Shown: positions 1-8,101, counted from the first letter of the stretch. The stretch: 64,000 nt of DNA from GCA-2733415 sp965178655 (GCA_965178655.1 OZ238266.1:806001-870000), one strand, 5' to 3'. Numbers and translations: made by a program. The notes: a model not told the origin generated them from the sequence alone.

Positions 1-719
1 TCTATTTGCTTGATATCATAATTTGGTTTTCCGGTAATCATCATCCAACCAATATTTTCTCCCATATTATATATTTGCTGAAAGGTAGAAAACGGGATAT
101 GTAAATCTGATGAAGGACCTCCCATCATTCCTGGTTCATAGATACCTACAACTTTAAAGTTAATACTATTGACTTGTATGTATTGCCCTATAGCATCTTC
201 ATCTTTTTCAAAGAGTTGCTTATAGGCGTCTTCGGAAATTACGGTAACTTTCTTATATCCGTCTATATCATTCTGGTTGATAAAACGGCCGAAGAGCATT
301 TTTTTCTTCTGAACTTTATCTAATAACGGATAGTCGCCGTTTACATTAAAATTACCTGACTGAAAACCTTTAATAACAATAGCGCCTATTTGGTTACGTG
401 GCACTACAAATTCTATGCCTTCAACCTCTCTTTCTACTGCTTTTGCATCTTGCAAAGTTAACCTTATCTGTTTTCCTTCTTGAAAACCTTTAAATGGCTC
501 ACTGGTTACTTGTCCCCAAATAAACACACTGTTTGTAGCAAAATCACCAAACAGTCTATTAAATGAATTTTCCATGCCACGTGCAGTTCCTAACAGCCCG
601 ATAAGCAATAGTATTCCCCACCATACACCTACCATGGTAATGATTGTACGAAATTTATTTTTGCTTAAGCTATCATAAATTTCTTGCCAAGAATCCTTAT
701 CTACTAAAAATTTCAACAT
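1..719 (-). CDS. MacB-type ABC transporter permease, partial (C-terminus outside window)
   Basis: The reading frame opens at an ATG at 717-719 and stays open to the window edge, giving about 239 visible codons; the C-terminus lies outside. The protein starts MLKFLVDKDSWQEI. A first membrane segment lies near residues 25-42, followed by an extracytoplasmic domain containing GRFINQND and the VGIYEPG strand typical of the MacB periplasmic core domain. It is a paralogue of the permease immediately upstream in transcription, with the same opening architecture (short cytoplasmic start, LSKNKFRT-type stretch, then a membrane helix). Only two bases separate the genes, so it is the third gene of an operon with that permease and the ATPase. 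Such exporters move lipoproteins, peptides or small molecules; the substrate is unknown. Confidence 0.9.
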   Translation of the reverse strand, partial: MLKFLVDKDSWQEIYDSLSKNKFRTIITMVGVWWGILLLIGLLGTARGMENSFNRLFGDFATNSVFIWGQVTSEPFKGFQEGKQIRLTLQDAKAVEREVEGIEFVVPRNQIGAIVIKGFQSGNFNVNGDYPLLDKVQKKKMLFGRFINQNDIDGYKKVTVISEDAYKQLFEKDEDAIGQYIQVNSINFKVVGIYEPGMMGGPSSDLHIPFSTFQQIYNMGENIGWMMITGKPNYDIKQI

Positions 720-721
720 AA

Positions 722-1951
722 TTATTCGTCTCTAAGTGCTACAATTGGTTTTATTCTCGCTGCTCGTTTTGCAGGCACATATCCTGCTATTGCTCCTGCT
801 ATAATAAGTATAACTGTTGCTCCTGCTATTAAATTTGTGCTTACACTTGGGTTGGTAATAAAGTAAGACTCTAGGCTATCGCCTATTAATGCCAATACAC
901 CCATACCTATTAACAATCCTAAATACCCTGCCAATGCTGTAATTAAAACAGATTCTAACATAATCATACGAACAATTGATTTTGGAGTAGCCCCTAGTGC
1001 TTTTCTAATCCCTAATTCTTTGGTGCGTTCCTTTACTACAAAAATCATGATATTGGCGATACCTACAATTCCTGCAATAAGAGTACCCATACCAATAATC
1101 ATAATCAATATTCCTAAAACCCCTGTCATTTGGTTAACATTTTTAGAGGCTTCTGCCATATTACGAACCCTAACTGCACGCTGATCTTTTGGCGAAACTC
1201 TAAATCTTTCTTTTAATTTTTTGGTAAGCGACTTACTAAATTTAAGTGCTTGATCAAAACCCATGTTTGGATTGTAAGTCAGGTTTATTTGATCTACGTA
1301 ATCATTGTTTCCATAAATACTTTGTGCAGTACTAATAGGTATATAGGCCATACGCTCTTCATTATCGCCACCGTCATCACGAAATACACCAATAACTTTA
1401 TATGAAATACCACCTAGATTAATGTACTTTCCTAAAGCAACAGTTTTGGAGAACAAATCTTCTTCTACCAAACGACCAATAACAACTACTTTTGCTTTTT
1501 CTTGAAGATCTTTTACAGAAATATATCGGCCTTCATAGATTAATGTTTTTTCAAGATATTGATGATCTGGATGTACAGCCCTAATTGGATACACATTTTT
1601 TTCTCCCCTATAAGAGGCAGCTAAATTTTTATATACACGAGAGGTGATGTATTGTACTTTATCTCCAAATTCGTCTTTTAAATAGGCATACTCATCATTT
1701 GTGAATTGTATTTTTCGACCTGACTTATACCCTTTGTATGGTTTGGTTGTTTTACCCGATTGTATAAAAATAGAATTTTGGGCATCATCTTTAAAAAAAC
1801 TATTAAAGGTGTTCTCTAAACCATTTGCAATACCAAACAATAGGGTAAATAACAAAATAGCAAAGGCTACCGTGAACCCCGACAACAAGCTTCTCAGTTT
1901 ATTTTTACTGATACTCTGTAATATTTCTCGCCAAAGATCTAAATCAAACAT
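722..1951 (-). CDS. MacB/FtsX-type ABC transporter permease
   Basis: This 409-residue inner-membrane protein has the standard MacB layout. One membrane helix lies near residues 24-43, followed by a periplasmic domain of about 230 residues (GRLVEEDLF, YKVIGVFRDD) and three C-terminal helices near residues 277-305, 328-355 and 375-395. The stretch KERTKELGIRKALGA after the second helix is the conserved coupling segment of this permease family that contacts the ATPase. It overlaps the ATPase gene by 8 bp and is followed after 2 bp by a second permease, so one ATPase probably serves a heteromeric permease pair. No membrane-fusion protein is visible, though it could lie beyond the window. Substrate unknown. 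Confidence 0.95.
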   Translation of the reverse strand: MFDLDLWREILQSISKNKLRSLLSGFTVAFAILLFTLLFGIANGLENTFNSFFKDDAQNSIFIQSGKTTKPYKGYKSGRKIQFTNDEYAYLKDEFGDKVQYITSRVYKNLAASYRGEKNVYPIRAVHPDHQYLEKTLIYEGRYISVKDLQEKAKVVVIGRLVEEDLFSKTVALGKYINLGGISYKVIGVFRDDGGDNEERMAYIPISTAQSIYGNNDYVDQINLTYNPNMGFDQALKFSKSLTKKLKERFRVSPKDQRAVRVRNMAEASKNVNQMTGVLGILIMIIGMGTLIAGIVGIANIMIFVVKERTKELGIRKALGATPKSIVRMIMLESVLITALAGYLGLLIGMGVLALIGDSLESYFITNPSVSTNLIAGATVILIIAGAIAGYVPAKRAARIKPIVALRDE

Positions 1952-2645
1952 ATTGTGATGCTCTTACTTGGGTTACAAATGCGTCTTCCATTATCACACC
2001 ATCTTTTAAACGGACAATACGCTTACACATATTAGCTATATCCTCTTCATGGGTTACAATTAATATGGTTTTACCTTCATCATTAAGCTCCTGGATAAAG
2101 TCCATTATTTCATAAGATGTTTTGGTGTCTAAGGCTCCTGTTGGCTCATCTGCCAATAATAATTTTGGTTCTGCTGCTAGCGCACGAGCAATAGCTACAC
2201 GCTGTTTTTGTCCACCAGACAATTCATTTGGCAAGTGCTTTGCCCAGTCTGCCAAGCCTACTTTTTGCAAATGAAACATGGCTTTCTCTTGTCGTTCTTT
2301 GCGTGCTATACCTTGATAATATAGTGGCAGAGATACGTTTTCGATAGCGTTTTTATAATTAATTAAATTGAAGGATTGAAATATAAATCCTAAAAATTTA
2401 TTACGGTAAACTGCTGCTTTTTTCTCGTTTAGGTTTTTTATAGGAACATTATCAAGTATATAAGAGCCATTATCAGCTTCATCAAGCATACCAATAATAT
2501 TTAATAAGGTAGATTTTCCGGACCCAGACGATCCCATAATAGCCACCAACTCTCCTTCTTTAACCGACAAATCAATACCTTTTAATACATGTAAACTGGT
2601 ATCGCCAATAGGATATGATTTATGTAATTGTTTTATTTCTAACAT
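1944..2645 (-). CDS. ABC transporter ATP-binding protein (MacB/LolD type)
   Basis: This 233-residue cytoplasmic ATPase carries all nucleotide-binding motifs: Walker A GSSGSGKS at residues 38-45, the LSGGQKQR signature, Walker B LLLADEPTGALD and the switch histidine in VTHEE. The length and the ADEPTGALD form are those of the MacB/LolD/FtsE class, which energises permeases with a large periplasmic domain. It is the first gene of an operon with the two permeases downstream. A gap of about 155 bp separates it from the small membrane protein gene upstream and contains that operon's terminator, so transcription of the exporter probably starts just before 2645. Substrate not predictable. Confidence 0.96.
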   Translation of the reverse strand: MLEIKQLHKSYPIGDTSLHVLKGIDLSVKEGELVAIMGSSGSGKSTLLNIIGMLDEADNGSYILDNVPIKNLNEKKAAVYRNKFLGFIFQSFNLINYKNAIENVSLPLYYQGIARKERQEKAMFHLQKVGLADWAKHLPNELSGGQKQRVAIARALAAEPKLLLADEPTGALDTKTSYEIMDFIQELNDEGKTILIVTHEEDIANMCKRIVRLKDGVIMEDAFVTQVRASQYV

Positions 2646-2740
2646 GATTATTCCTGTTTAAAAAATATCTACTGAACCTGTGCAGTCTATATTATAGCTA
2701 TAAGACTATTGATAATTGTTTTTGTTACAACTGAGCACAA

Positions 2741-2777
2741 AAAAAATCAGCAATTTTTTGAAAATTGCTGATTTTTA
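2741..2777 (-). terminator. Intrinsic terminator of the SCO/DUF420 operon
   Basis: An inverted repeat with arms reading AAATCAGCAATTTT and its complement encloses a very short loop. It is flanked on the minus strand by a T-rich run. It lies 25 bp after the stop of the small CxxC membrane protein and before the ABC exporter operon, separating the two transcription units. Confidence 0.75.
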
Positions 2778-2801
2778 AAGAGAGTTGTTGTTTGCTACCA
2801 A

Positions 2802-3017
2802 CTATTTCTCTTTCTTTTTATACCCTCTATAAATCATAAAAGCTACAAATGCAATAAGGATATAAGGCACTGCCATAAGATACACAATACCGTCATTTAC
2901 CCCTTCGGCAAGGGCTTTATCATCCATACCTTCTAATTGTGCACGACACATAGCGCATTGCCCTTTAGATACAAAAGGCAATAGCAAAAAGACAAAAGCA
3001 AAAAGACGTTGTTTCAT
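2802..3017 (-). CDS. Small CxxC membrane protein of the cytochrome oxidase cluster
   Basis: This is a 71-residue protein. The ATG at 3015-3017 is preferred because the protein then begins with a clean signal or anchor segment (MKQRLFAFVFLLLPFVSKG) and starts 2 bp beyond the stop of the DUF420 gene; a longer frame would overlap that gene. C21-A-M-C24 follows the leader directly, and a single helix lies near residues 44-62 before a lysine-rich tail. The exposed cysteine pair beside SCO suggests a role in copper or redox handling for oxidase assembly, but that is inference from position only. Similar short proteins occur in Bacteroidota; I know of no function. Last gene of its operon. Confidence 0.8.
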   Translation of the reverse strand: MKQRLFAFVFLLLPFVSKGQCAMCRAQLEGMDDKALAEGVNDGIVYLMAVPYILIAFVAFMIYRGYKKKEK

Positions 3018-3019
3018 TA

Positions 3020-3556
3020 TTAAGCGTAATATGGCGCAATCATTATATATACTACTACGCCTGTTACTGCAACGTATAACCATATAGGAAAAGCTATTTT
3101 TGCTATTTTTTTATGCGCAGGAAATTGTGCGGTAATGGCCTTAACATAAGTAATTAACACTAACGGAATAGCAGCTATCGATAATACAATATGAGAGATT
3201 AACAAAGTATAATACAAATATGCTATAGCACCTTCACCTCCAAATTTGGTTGATTCTGAGGTCATGTGATAGGCTATGTACAGTAGTAAAAAACAAAGCG
3301 ATAATGCAATAGCTGTTTTCATTAAACCTTCATGCAGTTTACGTTTTCCGTTTTTAATTGCTACTACAGCCAAGATTAGCACTAGTGCAGTAAATCCGTT
3401 TATAGTGGCATAAATTGGGGGTAAAAATGTTAATGGCTCAACATTAAATCCTAATCGGTTTAGGTTAACACCAAATAACGCTGCAACAGCTAAGGGTATT
3501 ACAATTGATACTACCCATATTAATTTGTTATATTTATTCTGATCTGTTGTACTCAT
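3020..3556 (-). CDS. DUF420 family membrane protein, oxidase-associated
   Basis: This 178-residue integral membrane protein has about five hydrophobic helices (near residues 13-30, 44-66, 79-97, 115-137 and 155-175). Conserved histidines lie in the loops, for example in IAYHMTSES and LISHIVLS. The helix and histidine pattern fits the DUF420 family, which is habitually encoded next to cytochrome c oxidase assembly genes (the CtaM group has been linked to heme-copper oxidase maturation). It follows the SCO gene by 8 bp and precedes the small CxxC protein by 2 bp, so all are co-transcribed. A role in copper or heme insertion is inferred from family and context. Confidence 0.88.
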   Translation of the reverse strand: MSTTDQNKYNKLIWVVSIVIPLAVAALFGVNLNRLGFNVEPLTFLPPIYATINGFTALVLILAVVAIKNGKRKLHEGLMKTAIALSLCFLLLYIAYHMTSESTKFGGEGAIAYLYYTLLISHIVLSIAAIPLVLITYVKAITAQFPAHKKIAKIAFPIWLYVAVTGVVVYIMIAPYYA

Positions 3557-3564
3557 AATATATT

Positions 3565-4302
3565 TTATTTTTCGTTTAGTAGTTTAAGAATATCTTCTTT
3601 TAAAGCCGTTAACTGATGGTGAGACGTATCGGTAATATGTCCTAATTCATCTTTAGTTGTTTCAGTGATTGCTCGATAGCATAGTATTGGATTTCCAAAC
3701 TCATCTTTTCGAGAACGTATAAACCCATCTTTATCTACCAATGCAAACATACCTGAATGCTCAAAACCACCTGGTGCTTTGTCTTCCATGGCAGCATATA
3801 GATTAAACCCTTTATTAGCCAGTGCCATAATTGCTTCTCTATTACCTGTAAGCATTTGCCAGTTTTTTGAGCTAATACCATAATCTTTCATGTATGATTT
3901 TAGTGTTTCTGGCGTATCGGTTGCAGGGTTTATAGTTATTGAGGCTATGGCAAAGTCTTGAACATTACCAAAAGCATCTTCTATTGTCAACATACTCTCT
4001 GTCATTATGGGACATATTGTAGGGCATGTTGTAAAAAAGAATTCTACCACATATACTTTGTCTTTAAAGAAGGTGTTAGTTATTTCAACACCATCTTGGT
4101 TGGTAAAGCTAAATTCTGGTACTGCATTAAACTTCACTAAATCTGTTGCAGCTACTTTATCGGCTTTAGGCGCCTCGATACTGTTTAGTCGGTTACCATC
4201 AACAATAGTGTTATTAGACACGCGGTCTACAATTTTTGGTATGGCAAAAATTCCAAAAATTAGAATGATAAATGTGATACCAATGTATGATTTATTTTTC
4301 AT
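3565..4302 (-). CDS. SCO1/SenC family copper chaperone for cytochrome c oxidase
   Basis: This 245-residue protein has an N-terminal membrane anchor (residues 5-22) and a periplasmic thioredoxin-fold domain. The copper-binding CxxxC is C93-PTI-C97 inside FFFTTCPTICPIM, and the third ligand histidine is H182 in GFEHSGMF, so all three SCO ligands are present. SCO proteins deliver copper to the CuA site of oxidase subunit II. The start overlaps the upstream gene by 11 bp, and DUF420 follows after 8 bp, giving a tight assembly operon. That upstream gene appears to encode a ligand-less copy of the same fold. Confidence 0.95.
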   Translation of the reverse strand: MKNKSYIGITFIILIFGIFAIPKIVDRVSNNTIVDGNRLNSIEAPKADKVAATDLVKFNAVPEFSFTNQDGVEITNTFFKDKVYVVEFFFTTCPTICPIMTESMLTIEDAFGNVQDFAIASITINPATDTPETLKSYMKDYGISSKNWQMLTGNREAIMALANKGFNLYAAMEDKAPGGFEHSGMFALVDKDGFIRSRKDEFGNPILCYRAITETTKDELGHITDTSHHQLTALKEDILKLLNEK

Positions 4303-4981
4303 GAGATGATTTTTGATTTATTTTTAAGTAGGTATCTCTTTTATTTATCTTGTAATTGCGTTTTAGCGCAGCGTTATATTCAAACAATAACACTGTAACG
4401 TCATTATCCATTTTTTTATGTAATATAGATACTGATGTTGTGTTATAACCATTGTAAGGCTTCAGCTCTTTATCGTCTGCACAACGAAGGTTTTGCTCTT
4501 TATCAACAATAAACGCATAATCTGTTCCAAAATTCTCATCTAAATGAAGTGGTGATTTTAAGGACTTAAACACGTTAGTAATGGCTTCTGGTGTACCAAA
4601 AGCAAATTGCCATTTATCTATTTTAGCATAACGAGACAACTCTTCTATAACCTCATTAACTTGTGTCTGTGTACCTTCCGGGAGTAGCATTAGCATTTGA
4701 AAATCGGCATCGGAACTATGAATACCTTTATAAATTTTTTCATGCAAATTATAGACGTTGTTTTTTTTATGTGTTAAGTCGTTTCCTAAAAACCCTAATA
4801 CGGTAAGTTTATTTTTTAACTGTACTGGTTGTCCGTTTAAATTTTTAAACGCTGTTACTTCAGCAACATTTTTTGACACTATAGGTAGTGCCGAGAAATT
4901 ATACACGCCTGTTGCAAAAAACAGGTAGATAATTATCGGAAACACAAACAGTAATGCGAGTATGTAATTTTTTTTATTCAA
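4292..4981 (-). CDS. Membrane-anchored SCO-like protein lacking the copper ligands
   Basis: This 229-residue protein has an N-terminal anchor (residues 6-24) and a thioredoxin-like soluble domain. By eye it lines up with the SCO protein encoded next: KLTVLGFLGND matches KVYVVEFFFTTC, FGTPEAITNVF matches LTGNREAIMAL, and TDYAFIVDKEQNLR matches SGMFALVDKDGFIR. Where SCO has CxxxC this protein reads NDLTHKK, and the ligand histidine is replaced (GTDYAF). The only cysteine is C167, so copper transfer by the usual chemistry is excluded. Stop codons upstream in frame and the hydrophobic start force a TTG start at 4979-4981. First gene of the operon with SCO, DUF420 and the CxxC protein. The homology is my own alignment; confidence in the gene is high, in the relationship moderate. 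Confidence 0.8.
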   Translation of the reverse strand: MNKKNYILALLFVFPIIIYLFFATGVYNFSALPIVSKNVAEVTAFKNLNGQPVQLKNKLTVLGFLGNDLTHKKNNVYNLHEKIYKGIHSSDADFQMLMLLPEGTQTQVNEVIEELSRYAKIDKWQFAFGTPEAITNVFKSLKSPLHLDENFGTDYAFIVDKEQNLRCADDKELKPYNGYNTTSVSILHKKMDNDVTVLLFEYNAALKRNYKINKRDTYLKINQKSSHEK

Positions 4982-5001
4982 AACAGTGGTTTATTAGGTT
5001 A

Positions 5002-5009
5002 CAAAAATA
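5002..5009 (-). promoter_or_regulatory. Probable -7 box (TATTTTTG) of the SCO operon
   Basis: The minus strand reads TATTTTTG, an exact match to the Bacteroidota TAnnTTTG -7 element. It lies 20 bp upstream of the TTG start at 4981 and directly abuts the terminator of the preceding subunit III/IV operon. I see no convincing -33 TTG, which would fall inside the hairpin. Confidence 0.5.
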
Positions 5010-5039
5010 AAAAAGACGGTTATAATAACCGTCTTTTTT
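5009..5039 (-). terminator. Intrinsic terminator after the oxidase subunit IV gene
   Basis: AAAAGACGGTTAT and its inverted complement form a stem with almost no loop, ending in a T run on the minus strand. It separates the ctaB/subunit III/subunit IV operon from the SCO operon. Confidence 0.8.
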
Positions 5040-5135
5040 ATATAAATTTTGTTGTTTAATCAAAATGCTCAACTCAAGTCGTTATTCAGGAGTCAATCAC
5101 ATAGGAATTATACCTTTTTGGTTATCGTCCTATGA

Positions 5136-5516
5136 TTAAAAGTCTTTAGTTACAAAAGAATTTTTCATTATTTCATATACATAGTCACCTTCAATTAAAA
5201 TTAGCGCTGTTAAGTACATGATTAGGAAAACACTTGTCCAAACTACAGAGCGTCTAAACCATTTATGTTCTCCGTCCATGTGCATAAATGCCCATGTAAT
5301 ATAGTATGCTTTATATATTGTTAAGATGATAAAAATCCAGTTTAACAATTTCATTCCTACGATTCTAGTATCAATTAAGAATGCTGGTTTTATAATTCCT
5401 AAAATAACCTCAGCAATTGTTACTGCTGACAATAACCAAAACACCAACCAAATTTTATGAATGTTGTTTTTTGGCTTTAGTAATCCAAAAAAGAAAGGTT
5501 TTATTTCGTGTGCCAT
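5136..5516 (-). CDS. Cytochrome c oxidase subunit IV-type protein
   Basis: This 126-residue membrane protein has three predicted helices (near residues 25-43, 58-77 and 89-110). It contains the motif YYITWAFMHMDGEHKWFRRSVVW, whose M-H-M-x-G/D-E pattern is typical of the prokaryotic small subunit IV (COX4_pro). It follows the larger subunit III gene by 32 bp and ends the operon before a terminator. The subunit is a structural part of heme-copper oxidases and has no catalytic residues. Confidence 0.88.
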   Translation of the reverse strand: MAHEIKPFFFGLLKPKNNIHKIWLVFWLLSAVTIAEVILGIIKPAFLIDTRIVGMKLLNWIFIILTIYKAYYITWAFMHMDGEHKWFRRSVVWTSVFLIMYLTALILIEGDYVYEIMKNSFVTKDF

Positions 5517-5548
5517 TATTATGCGTTTATATTGTTATTATTTTATGT

Positions 5549-6523
5549 TTAAACTAGGTAGAAGAATGTAAATACAAATACCCATACTAAATCTACAAAG
5601 TGCCAGTATAGTCCTACTTTTTCAACCATTTCATAGTGCCCTCTTCTTTCATAGGTTCCTAATAATACATTAATAAATATTATTATGTTTATTAATATTC
5701 CTGTACATACGTGGAATCCGTGAAATCCTGTTATAAAAAAGAAGAAGTCTGCGAATAATGGATGACCATATTCGTTTTCTATTAAGTTAGCACCTTCAAC
5801 AGTACGAATTCCTCTGTTTAATGCTGCTATTGATGCTTCACGAGAAAGCACTTCTTTATGATGATTTTCTGTAATTTGTGTGGTACGTACTCTTAACTCT
5901 GGATGAGCTGCAAAAGATGCTTTTACATCTGCCATAGTATATGGCTGTAATGCGCCTTCATTTACACCCCAAAGACCTGTGCTATTTTGATGTTGCTCAC
6001 GCACTGATTCTGAAGTTACAACAAATGTACTCATTGCTACTCTATGTCCGTCTACATCAGAAAACTGAAGGCTATTTCCTGAAGCTGTTTTAACAGCACC
6101 ATATCCTCCGTTAATAAAGTTTTTCCATTCCCATGCTTGTGACCCTACGAATACAAGTCCACCAATAATGGTTAAAAACATGTAGGTAACTACTTTCTTT
6201 TTATTCATATGATGTCCAGCGTCAACAGCTAATACCATTGTTACTGAAGAAAATATTAAAATAAAGGTCATCATTGCAACGTAGTACATTGGTGCATCTA
6301 CCCCATGTAAAAACGGAAAGTGATTAAACACCTCATCTGCAATTGGCCAAGATTCTATGTATTTATATCTTGAAAATCCGTAAGAAATAATGAATGCTGA
6401 AAATGTTAAAGCATCTGACAAGATGAAAAACCACATCATCATTTTACCATAACTTATACCGAAAGGTTTTCCTTCTCCTTTACTGGTATCATGTCCAGAA
6501 TTTACAGCTACTGTAGCTCCCAT
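5549..6523 (-). CDS. Cytochrome c oxidase subunit III, long form with internal insertion
   Basis: This 324-residue heme-copper oxidase subunit III has the hallmark GFHGFHVCTG near residues 266-275 and a closing helix WHFVDLVWVFVFTFFYLV. The first half supplies helices near residues 28-49, 80-100 and 112-130. Between residues about 137 and 253 lies a hydrophilic insertion of roughly 115 residues, so the protein is much longer than the neighbouring 194-residue subunit III-type protein. The insertion probably sits on one face of the membrane; its role is unknown. It is encoded between the shorter subunit III protein (60 bp upstream) and subunit IV, so it acts in the same respiratory complex. Confidence 0.93.
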   Translation of the reverse strand: MGATVAVNSGHDTSKGEGKPFGISYGKMMMWFFILSDALTFSAFIISYGFSRYKYIESWPIADEVFNHFPFLHGVDAPMYYVAMMTFILIFSSVTMVLAVDAGHHMNKKKVVTYMFLTIIGGLVFVGSQAWEWKNFINGGYGAVKTASGNSLQFSDVDGHRVAMSTFVVTSESVREQHQNSTGLWGVNEGALQPYTMADVKASFAAHPELRVRTTQITENHHKEVLSREASIAALNRGIRTVEGANLIENEYGHPLFADFFFFITGFHGFHVCTGILINIIIFINVLLGTYERRGHYEMVEKVGLYWHFVDLVWVFVFTFFYLV

Positions 6524-6583
6524 ACTATTATATTGAATTTATATTTATAACTTTTTTCAAAAAAACAAAAATAAGTATTTTTA

Positions 6584-7168
6584 TTATCTAACGAAATAGA
6601 AAAACAAAAACAAATACACCCATAGAAAATCTAAAAAGTGCCAAAACATCACACCTAGCTCTAACCCAAGGGTTTGTCTATTGTGATAGCGTTGTTTATA
6701 ATGGTTATAAATTACCACTAACAGCACTATAATCCCCGAAAACAGATGGATTAGGTGCAATGCTATTAATATATATATAAACGAAATAACCACATTACTT
6801 GTTGGTCCTGTAAAGTTATAACCTGAATCTTCTATCATATAGGCAAATCCTTTCCATTGCATAGCAATAAAAGCAAGTCCTAGAATAAATGTTGCCAATA
6901 GCATTAGCATACCTTGTTTGTGACTCTCTTTTTGAACGGCCTTTTTAGCAAAGTGAATAGCTACACTACTTATTAGCAAGATAACCGTACTCCATAATAA
7001 CATTGGCGGCAAATCGAAATCTTTTAACCAATCTGGTCTTGAGCTACTAACAACATAAGCACTTGTTAGTCCTGCAAAGGTCATAGTCATACTTATCATT
7101 GCAAACCATAGCATTGTTTTTTTTGCTCTTGCGTGTTTTTCTTGCGTGGTGCCGTGTGTTAAATCCAT
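6584..7168 (-). CDS. Cytochrome c oxidase subunit III-type protein, short form
   Basis: This 194-residue membrane protein has five helices and subunit III signatures: ALHLIHLFSGIIVLL in the middle and the C-terminal GVMFWHFLDFLWVYLFLFFYFV. It is the compact version of subunit III, encoded 5 bp after ctaB and 60 bp before the long subunit III gene. Tandem subunit III-type genes next to subunit IV are a recurrent arrangement in Bacteroidota oxidase loci, so both probably belong to the same complex. Subunits I and II are not encoded in this window. Confidence 0.92.
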   Translation of the reverse strand: MDLTHGTTQEKHARAKKTMLWFAMISMTMTFAGLTSAYVVSSSRPDWLKDFDLPPMLLWSTVILLISSVAIHFAKKAVQKESHKQGMLMLLATFILGLAFIAMQWKGFAYMIEDSGYNFTGPTSNVVISFIYILIALHLIHLFSGIIVLLVVIYNHYKQRYHNRQTLGLELGVMFWHFLDFLWVYLFLFFYFVR

Positions 7169-7173
7169 TTCTT

Positions 7174-8067
7174 TTATTGTAAAAATTTATCAATGATGTA
7201 TACCAATTGTAATAGTGTTATATAAGATACACTTGCTAACATTAATTGTCTTGCTGTTTTTGCATCCATTCGTTTATAAAGTAGTACTGCATAATACAGC
7301 ATACCCAGTCCTAAAACAAAAACCACAATAGCTGCAATAATAGATAACCTTAGTGTTCCTGTAAATCCAAATACTGGAATTATAGACGCTACTATAGTCC
7401 AAATGGTGTACATTACTATCTGTGTTGCAGTTGTTTTATCTCGTTTTCCGGTAGGCAACATAAATATGCCTGCCTTTTTATAATCATCATGCAAAAACCA
7501 TCCTATAGCCCAAAAATGCGGAAACTGCCATAAGAATTGCATTAAAAATAGTGTTCCGGGCTCAATACCAAAATCATTTGTAGCAGCTACCCAGCCTAAC
7601 ATAAACGGTATGGCTCCTGGAAAGGCGCCTACAAAAACTGCTAATGGTGTTTTTGTTTTTAGTGGTGTATAAACACTAACGTATAAAAATATTGAAATGG
7701 CCCCAAACATGGCCGATTTTGGGTTAATTAGATACAGTACTACAATACCTATTACTGTAAGTAGGGTTGCTATAATAAAAGCCCATTTACTTGATATTTC
7801 TCCTGTTGGAATTGGACGATTTTTAGTTCTATCCATTAAACCATCAATATCCTTTTCAATAAGTTGATTGTAGGCATTAGAAGCACCAACCATGCAATAC
7901 CCTCCTATAGCAAGCATTATTAAAATCGTAAAATCGACCTCTTTACCAACCGCAATTAGATACCCTGCTAATGAGGAAAAAACGACACTCAAAGCCAAAC
8001 GATGTTTGGTGATTTCTTTAAAGTTCTGAAACCAACTTGATTTTATGGTAGATTGTAATGTACTCAA
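7174..8067 (-). CDS. ctaB: Protoheme IX farnesyltransferase (heme O synthase)
   Basis: This 297-residue polytopic enzyme of the UbiA superfamily transfers a farnesyl group to heme b, making heme O for aa3-type oxidase. The prenyl-diphosphate/Mg site is visible as SNAYNQLIEKDIDGLMDRT (residues 63-81), followed by KNRPIPTGE. The second acidic loop region includes FLHDDYKKAGIFMLP. About eight to nine helices fill the rest. No ATG is available before the conserved region, and an in-frame stop lies just upstream, so the start is TTG at 8065-8067. It leads an operon with both subunit III genes and subunit IV. The symbol cyoE is used for the same family. Confidence 0.95.
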   Translation of the reverse strand: MSTLQSTIKSSWFQNFKEITKHRLALSVVFSSLAGYLIAVGKEVDFTILIMLAIGGYCMVGASNAYNQLIEKDIDGLMDRTKNRPIPTGEISSKWAFIIATLLTVIGIVVLYLINPKSAMFGAISIFLYVSVYTPLKTKTPLAVFVGAFPGAIPFMLGWVAATNDFGIEPGTLFLMQFLWQFPHFWAIGWFLHDDYKKAGIFMLPTGKRDKTTATQIVMYTIWTIVASIIPVFGFTGTLRLSIIAAIVVFVLGLGMLYYAVLLYKRMDAKTARQLMLASVSYITLLQLVYIIDKFLQ

Positions 8068-8093
8068 CTAAGTATTCTCTTAAAATTAGGTAG

Positions 8094-8101
8094 CAAATTT
8101 A
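8094..8101 (-). promoter_or_regulatory. Probable -7 box (TAAATTTG) of the ctaB-oxidase operon
   Basis: The minus strand reads TAAATTTG, matching the TAnnTTTG element, 26 bp before the TTG start of ctaB. No clear -33 TTG is seen at the usual distance. The 118-bp gap also has to hold a promoter for the divergent gene at 8186, for which TATCTTTC at 8140-8147 is a weaker candidate. Confidence 0.5.
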
